64,000 bases of DNA from Paenibacillus nanensis. Its GTDB lineage: Bacteria > Bacillota > Bacilli > Paenibacillales > Paenibacillaceae. Both the position numbers and the translations under genes were made by a program. This document shows, in pieces, positions 60,642 through 64,000 of the stretch. The notes beneath the pieces are model-generated. The model was given only the letters and a program-made list of their open reading frames with translations. It was not told the origin of the DNA and did no database searches. Every line of letters starts with the position of its first letter. Position 1 is the first letter of the stretch. The stretch is from NCBI RefSeq assembly GCF_003583765.1, contig NZ_QXQA01000009.1, forward strand, positions 62,001 to 126,000. Direction: 5' to 3'.

Positions 60642-61930
60642 TCGCTTGCGTTTGTTTTCTCCACAATGGATACGGCAAGCTGATTGAAATCGAAATGCTC
60701 GCGGAGCCTTGCGTTCACTTCATCCAGCGTGCAAGCCTCATAGAAGTTCAAGACATCAAACATGTCGCTGTCGCGGAACCGGTAACGGGTAAATTCGCCC
60801 GCAATCGATTCGGGGGAGTTCAGCATGCGCAGGTAGCTGCCGATTTTTTTGCGTTTGGACCGTTCGAACGTCTGCTGGTCGATGCCTTTGGTAATCGCTT
60901 CCGTTATCCCCTCGCGCAGTCCTTCGATCAATGCGTCGGGATCGGGCGTATCGCCGCCAAGAACAGAGAAGGCGTAATCCCTGCTTGAATTGTATTCATG
61001 CCCGAAGGAGTCGGAGATGAGGCTGCGCTCGTAGAGCGACTGGTACAGCTTAGAGCTCGGACCGACCAGCGCGTCAAGCATCAGCTTAGTTGTCACTTCG
61101 TTCTTCAGCTGCTCCGCGCCTTCGAGACCAACCCGCTTCTCCTTAAAGCCCAGCATGCATTTCGGCAAAGAAACGGGAAGCTGCGACACCTTGCGCGGAA
61201 TTTTGACGCTTGTCGGCTCCTCATCGAAAAACCGTTTAATTTCGCCCTGCGGCTTAAAGGTCTTCGCCTTCTGATTGTCGCGGACCAACTGCATAATTTC
61301 TTCAGCGTTTACGCCGCCCACAACAAACAAGAGCATATTGGACGGATGGTAAAACGTTTCGTAGCAGCGATAGAGCGTTTCTTTGTCGATCTGGTAGATC
61401 GATTCCACCGTCCCCGCAATATCAATATGAACGGGATGTTTATGGTACAAGGCGTCGATCAGCCCGAAATAGACGCGCCAATCCGCATTATCCCGGTACA
61501 TATTGATTTCTTGCTCGATGATGCCCTTTTCTTTGTCCACGTTGGCGTCCGTAAAATATGGCCTTTGCACAAAGTCGATTAACGTCGTTAAGTTTTCGCG
61601 GATCTTTTCGGTTGCGGAGAACAGATAAACGGTTCTGTCGAACGTTGTATACGCGTTTGCGCTTGCTCCTTGGGAGGCAAAAACCGCAAAGATATCGCCT
61701 TCCGGCTCCTCGAACATTTTGTGCTCCAGGAAATGCGCGATGCCGTCGGGAACGCGCTTCGCTTCCTCGTCGCCTACGGCAAAAACGTTATCGACGGAGC
61801 CGTATTTCGTTGAAAAGGTCGCATACGTCTTCTGGAAGCCTTCCTTCGGAAGCACGATCACTTCAAGACCGTTATCCAGCACTTCGCGGTATAACGTTTC
61901 TTGCACCTTCGGATATTTTAACGTTTCCAC
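60638..61930 (-). CDS. ymfH: M16 family metallopeptidase, catalytic subunit type (YmfH)
   Basis: 430-aa pitrilysin-family protein with the intact inverted zinc motif HxxEH in GIAHFLEHKMFEEPEGD, and the downstream Glu region GIIEQEINMYRDN. It has two homologous halves (M16, M16_C). With the partner YmfF it would form a heterodimeric peptidase. The start is GTG (61930), 2 bp after the ymfF stop, so the two are coupled. In Bacillus subtilis the pair is linked to production or processing of small peptides; the target here is unknown. Confidence 0.92.
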   Translation of the reverse strand: METLKYPKVQETLYREVLDNGLEVIVLPKEGFQKTYATFSTKYGSVDNVFAVGDEEAKRVPDGIAHFLEHKMFEEPEGDIFAVFASQGASANAYTTFDRTVYLFSATEKIRENLTTLIDFVQRPYFTDANVDKEKGIIEQEINMYRDNADWRVYFGLIDALYHKHPVHIDIAGTVESIYQIDKETLYRCYETFYHPSNMLLFVVGGVNAEEIMQLVRDNQKAKTFKPQGEIKRFFDEEPTSVKIPRKVSQLPVSLPKCMLGFKEKRVGLEGAEQLKNEVTTKLMLDALVGPSSKLYQSLYERSLISDSFGHEYNSSRDYAFSVLGGDTPDPDALIEGLREGITEAITKGIDQQTFERSKRKKIGSYLRMLNSPESIAGEFTRYRFRDSDMFDVLNFYEACTLDEVNARLREHFDFNQLAVSIVEKTNASE

Positions 61931-61932
61931 GG

Positions 61933-63207
61933 TTAAGCCTCCTTCCGGTCACGCAGGAAATAGATCGTATCGAGCTGCACGCGCTTGGCGACCTCCGTAA
62001 TTTCCGCCGGCGTGACAGCCTGCACTTGCTCCAGCAGCTCGGCGGAGGTTCTGACATTCCCTGTCAGAACGCTGTTGAAGTCATAGGAGAGCATCTCGTA
62101 CGCGGAATCCTGCAGCTCTCTCAGATGCCCGGATATCATCGCTTTCGTCTGATTCATTTCGAGCTCCGACAACTGCCCCTGCTTCATGCTTTCCAGCTGC
62201 TCTTTAATGATTGCGACCGCCTTCTCGTAATTGGCGAATTCAATGCCCGATTGAATCGTGCAAATCCCTTTGTGCCCGTCGAGTCGGGAAGCGGCGTAAT
62301 AAGCCAGGCTCTCCTTCTCGCGCACATTAATGAACAGCTTCGAATGCGGATAACCGCCTAATATGCCGTTATACATTAACACAGCAGGATACAGCTTATC
62401 GTCGTAGCTGATTCCTGTCCGCAGCCCCATGTTGAGCTTGCCTTGGCTGACGTCCATTTTGTCGACAACGACCTTGACGTCGCGGACCGGAACATCGACC
62501 TTCGGACGAACATAGCTGGCAGGAGCGCCCGGCTTCAGCTTAAACGCCTTTTCGACCAGCTGCGTCACTTCCTCCAGCGAAGTGTCGCCTACAACATACA
62601 GGTCGAGCGCCGCGCTTTGCAGCCATTCCTCGTATTGGCGGTATAACGATTCGGGCGTAATGCCGTCAATATCGGCGAGGCGTCCAAGCGGATGCAGACG
62701 GTAAGGCTCATCCGCGCACATCTCTTCGATACATCTTTCCGCCGCATAGCGGATCTTATCGTTCACGATCGCTTCCAGCCGTTTACGTAGCGTCGCCTTC
62801 TCCGCCTCTACATACTTCGCACGGAACCCGCCGTTTTCGAGGCATGGGTCTGTCAGCGCGTCGCCTAAAAATGAAATGGATGCCGCAAGAAGCGACTGGT
62901 CCGAAGAAACGAACTGATCGTTTATGACGTCCATGCGAAATTGCACAATCTGCGAATCGCCTCGTTTATATACGTCGAAACCAAAGCCTGCGCCGTACAA
63001 ATCATCCAGCTTCTCCCGAAATGCGATCGTTTCAGGCGTCTTGGCTGTCCCCCTGCGCAGCACAAAAGGAATAAGCGCGATAGGCGTAACCTTCTCTTCA
63101 TTTAAAGGCACGCCGGCAAACAATGAAATCGCAAACGTTTTGAATCGTTTCGTCGGCAGCACATGCAAGCGAATGCGCTCAAGCTGCCCTCTTTGAAATG
63201 AGGTCAC
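61933..63207 (-). CDS. ymfF: M16 family peptidase-like protein lacking zinc motif (YmfF)
   Basis: 424-aa protein with the M16 two-domain fold (C-terminal half YDKLYPAVLMYNGILGGYPHSK, SLAYYAASRLDGHKG), but no HxxEH is found in the N-terminal half, where LIPFVLRRGTAKTPETIAF replaces it. It is therefore likely the non-catalytic, substrate-binding partner of YmfH, like other paired M16 proteins. The start is GTG (63205-63207) behind GAAGGGA. Confidence 0.9.
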   Translation of the reverse strand: MTSFQRGQLERIRLHVLPTKRFKTFAISLFAGVPLNEEKVTPIALIPFVLRRGTAKTPETIAFREKLDDLYGAGFGFDVYKRGDSQIVQFRMDVINDQFVSSDQSLLAASISFLGDALTDPCLENGGFRAKYVEAEKATLRKRLEAIVNDKIRYAAERCIEEMCADEPYRLHPLGRLADIDGITPESLYRQYEEWLQSAALDLYVVGDTSLEEVTQLVEKAFKLKPGAPASYVRPKVDVPVRDVKVVVDKMDVSQGKLNMGLRTGISYDDKLYPAVLMYNGILGGYPHSKLFINVREKESLAYYAASRLDGHKGICTIQSGIEFANYEKAVAIIKEQLESMKQGQLSELEMNQTKAMISGHLRELQDSAYEMLSYDFNSVLTGNVRTSAELLEQVQAVTPAEITEVAKRVQLDTIYFLRDRKEA

Positions 63208-63266
63208 ACGGTTTGCTCCCTTCGGGCAACGTCGTTTTTACCATTTTAACCTATCGGAAATGGAAG

Positions 63267-63303
63267 AAGCAACCACGCTGCGCTCGCGCAGAAGCGGCTG
63301 CTT
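63267..63303 (-). terminator. possible terminator after the sleB-like gene
   Basis: Nested stem: AAGCAACC with GGCTGCTT (one G-U pair) outside and CTGCG/CGCAG inside; T-poor tail, so weak support. Confidence 0.4.
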
Positions 63304-63334
63304 CCCTTATGTTTGGCTTATTGTTACGACTGGG

Positions 63335-64000
63335 TTACATGCAAAAAATATGTTTGCCGATCGTCTTAACCTGCGGACGCGTCCAGATCCATGCGGAAGT
63401 GGCGGTATTCGGATTAAAGTAGTATAGACAGCCGCCGGTAGGATCCCAGCCGTTGATCGCGTCCTCTACCGCCCGCTTCGCGTTTTCGTTCGGCGTTAAG
63501 TAAATTTGTCCGTCAGCGACCGCCGTGAATGCCCGCGGCTGAAAGATAACGCCGTAGACGGTATTCGGGAAATTTTCGTTCCTTACCCGGTTCAATATAA
63601 CGGCCGCAACGGCAACTTGACCTTCGTACGGCTCGCCTCGCGCTTCTCCGTAAACGGCGTTCGCCATGATGCGGATATCATTATCGGTCAGACCGTATCG
63701 GTTGGAACGAGATAGGCCCCCGCCTCCGCCGCCTCCTGTTGAAGTGGCTTTCTCCGTCCCGCCGCCCGCTTGCGTCGTTCCCGGTTTCCAGCCTTTTGTC
63801 GCATCCACAAGCTTTTTCTTCGTGTCCGCGCCGACAATGCCATCCGATTTCAAGCCGAACTTCCATTGAAACCAGGTTACGGCTCCTTTCGTCTTCTGGC
63901 CGAAATCGCCGTCTATCTTGCCGTTATAATAACCAAGATAGGTTAGGCGTCCTTGCAGCTCGCGTACGTCATCACCGACTGAACCAACCTTTAATGTCGC
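63335..64000 (-). CDS. sleB: spore cortex-lytic / cell-wall hydrolase, SleB type (partial, N-terminus outside window)
   Basis: The frame is open to the right edge and gives about 220 residues here. Nearest the edge is a peptidoglycan-binding domain (LQGRLTYLGYYNGKIDGDFG, TKGAVTWFQWKFGLKSDGIVG). A Gly/Thr-rich linker follows, then a SleB/hydrolase_2 catalytic domain (IMANAVYGEARGEPYEGQVA with the catalytic Glu, and AAVILNRVRNENFPNTVYGVIFQ). It ends with WIWTRPQVKTIGKHIFCM. This build is that of the germination cortex lytic transglycosylase SleB, but a paralogous vegetative wall hydrolase cannot be excluded without the signal peptide. It is oriented like ymfF and lies 127 bp upstream of it. Confidence 0.85.
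   Translation of the reverse strand, partial: ATLKVGSVGDDVRELQGRLTYLGYYNGKIDGDFGQKTKGAVTWFQWKFGLKSDGIVGADTKKKLVDATKGWKPGTTQAGGGTEKATSTGGGGGGGLSRSNRYGLTDNDIRIMANAVYGEARGEPYEGQVAVAAVILNRVRNENFPNTVYGVIFQPRAFTAVADGQIYLTPNENAKRAVEDAINGWDPTGGCLYYFNPNTATSAWIWTRPQVKTIGKHIFCM

Noticed and set aside
1..64000. Prophage, IS element, integron or genomic-island boundary
   Set aside because: No transposase, integrase, tRNA-associated direct repeat or terminal inverted repeat was seen; the right two thirds is conserved Bacillales core order.

Overview
This 64 kb window comes from the chromosome of a spore-forming, low-to-mid GC Firmicute and most resembles Paenibacillus or a close relative such as Cohnella. 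The evidence is the Bacillus-type gene order sleB-like / ymfF-ymfH-ymfI-ymfJ-ymfK-rodZ / rimO-pgsA-cinA-recA-recX / rny-ymdB-spoVS / korAB / miaB-ricA, together with SpoVS, a SleB-type cortex hydrolase, a sigma-H-like promoter, a Bacillus-type LexA box and a Gram-positive BirA box. Almost every gene lies on the minus strand; only pucR, an MFS gene, a HAD gene and bioY are on plus. No rRNA, tRNA, IS element, prophage or CRISPR array was seen.

Region 1 (1-13.4 kb) is a purine-catabolism locus. A minus-strand operon of at least ten genes runs uraD, uraH (pucM), a purine-type amidohydrolase, pucA, pucB, three nucleoside ABC transporter genes (nupO, nupP, nupQ type), pucC and pucD, and leaves the window at the left edge. 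Divergent pucR is the likely regulator and adenosine deaminase (add) meets it tail to tail. The set covers purine uptake, deamination, oxidation by xanthine dehydrogenase with its cofactor-maturation proteins, and the two steps after urate oxidation. Uricase, the 2Fe-2S subunit and a substrate-binding lipoprotein are not in the window.

Region 2 (13.5-29.4 kb) is an envelope-type block. An 803-aa secreted/membrane protein, an ABC-2 ATPase and permease, and a 599-aa coiled-coil and Gly/Ser-rich membrane protein are followed by 1.2 kb of 51-bp tandem repeats, then moxR, a DUF58 gene, two VWA membrane proteins and a rhodanese. A DUF3889 gene precedes the block.

Region 3 (29.4-41.9 kb) holds a beta-hydroxyacid dehydrogenase, a sensor kinase / response regulator / RND exporter operon, signal peptidase I, an MFS exporter, a HAD phosphatase, and a biotin ECF transporter. 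In the latter bioY, behind a BirA operator, is divergent from an ATPase gene and an unusual ATPase-EcfT fusion.

Region 4 (41.9-64 kb) is conserved core: ricA-miaB (RNA modification and processing), a PduL-type phosphotransacylase, korA-korB, a dipeptidase, spoVS, ymdB, rny, recX, recA (SOS controlled), cinA, pgsA, rimO, yajQ, rodZ, ymfK, ymfJ, ymfI, the M16 pair ymfH/ymfF, and a partial sleB-like gene at the right edge. Rho-independent terminators divide this region into short transcription units.

The least explained structures are the 51-bp repeat array (two related families, about 20 units), the ATPase-EcfT fusion with a partner ATPase lacking the switch histidine, and a near-perfect 23-bp palindrome in front of pucR.
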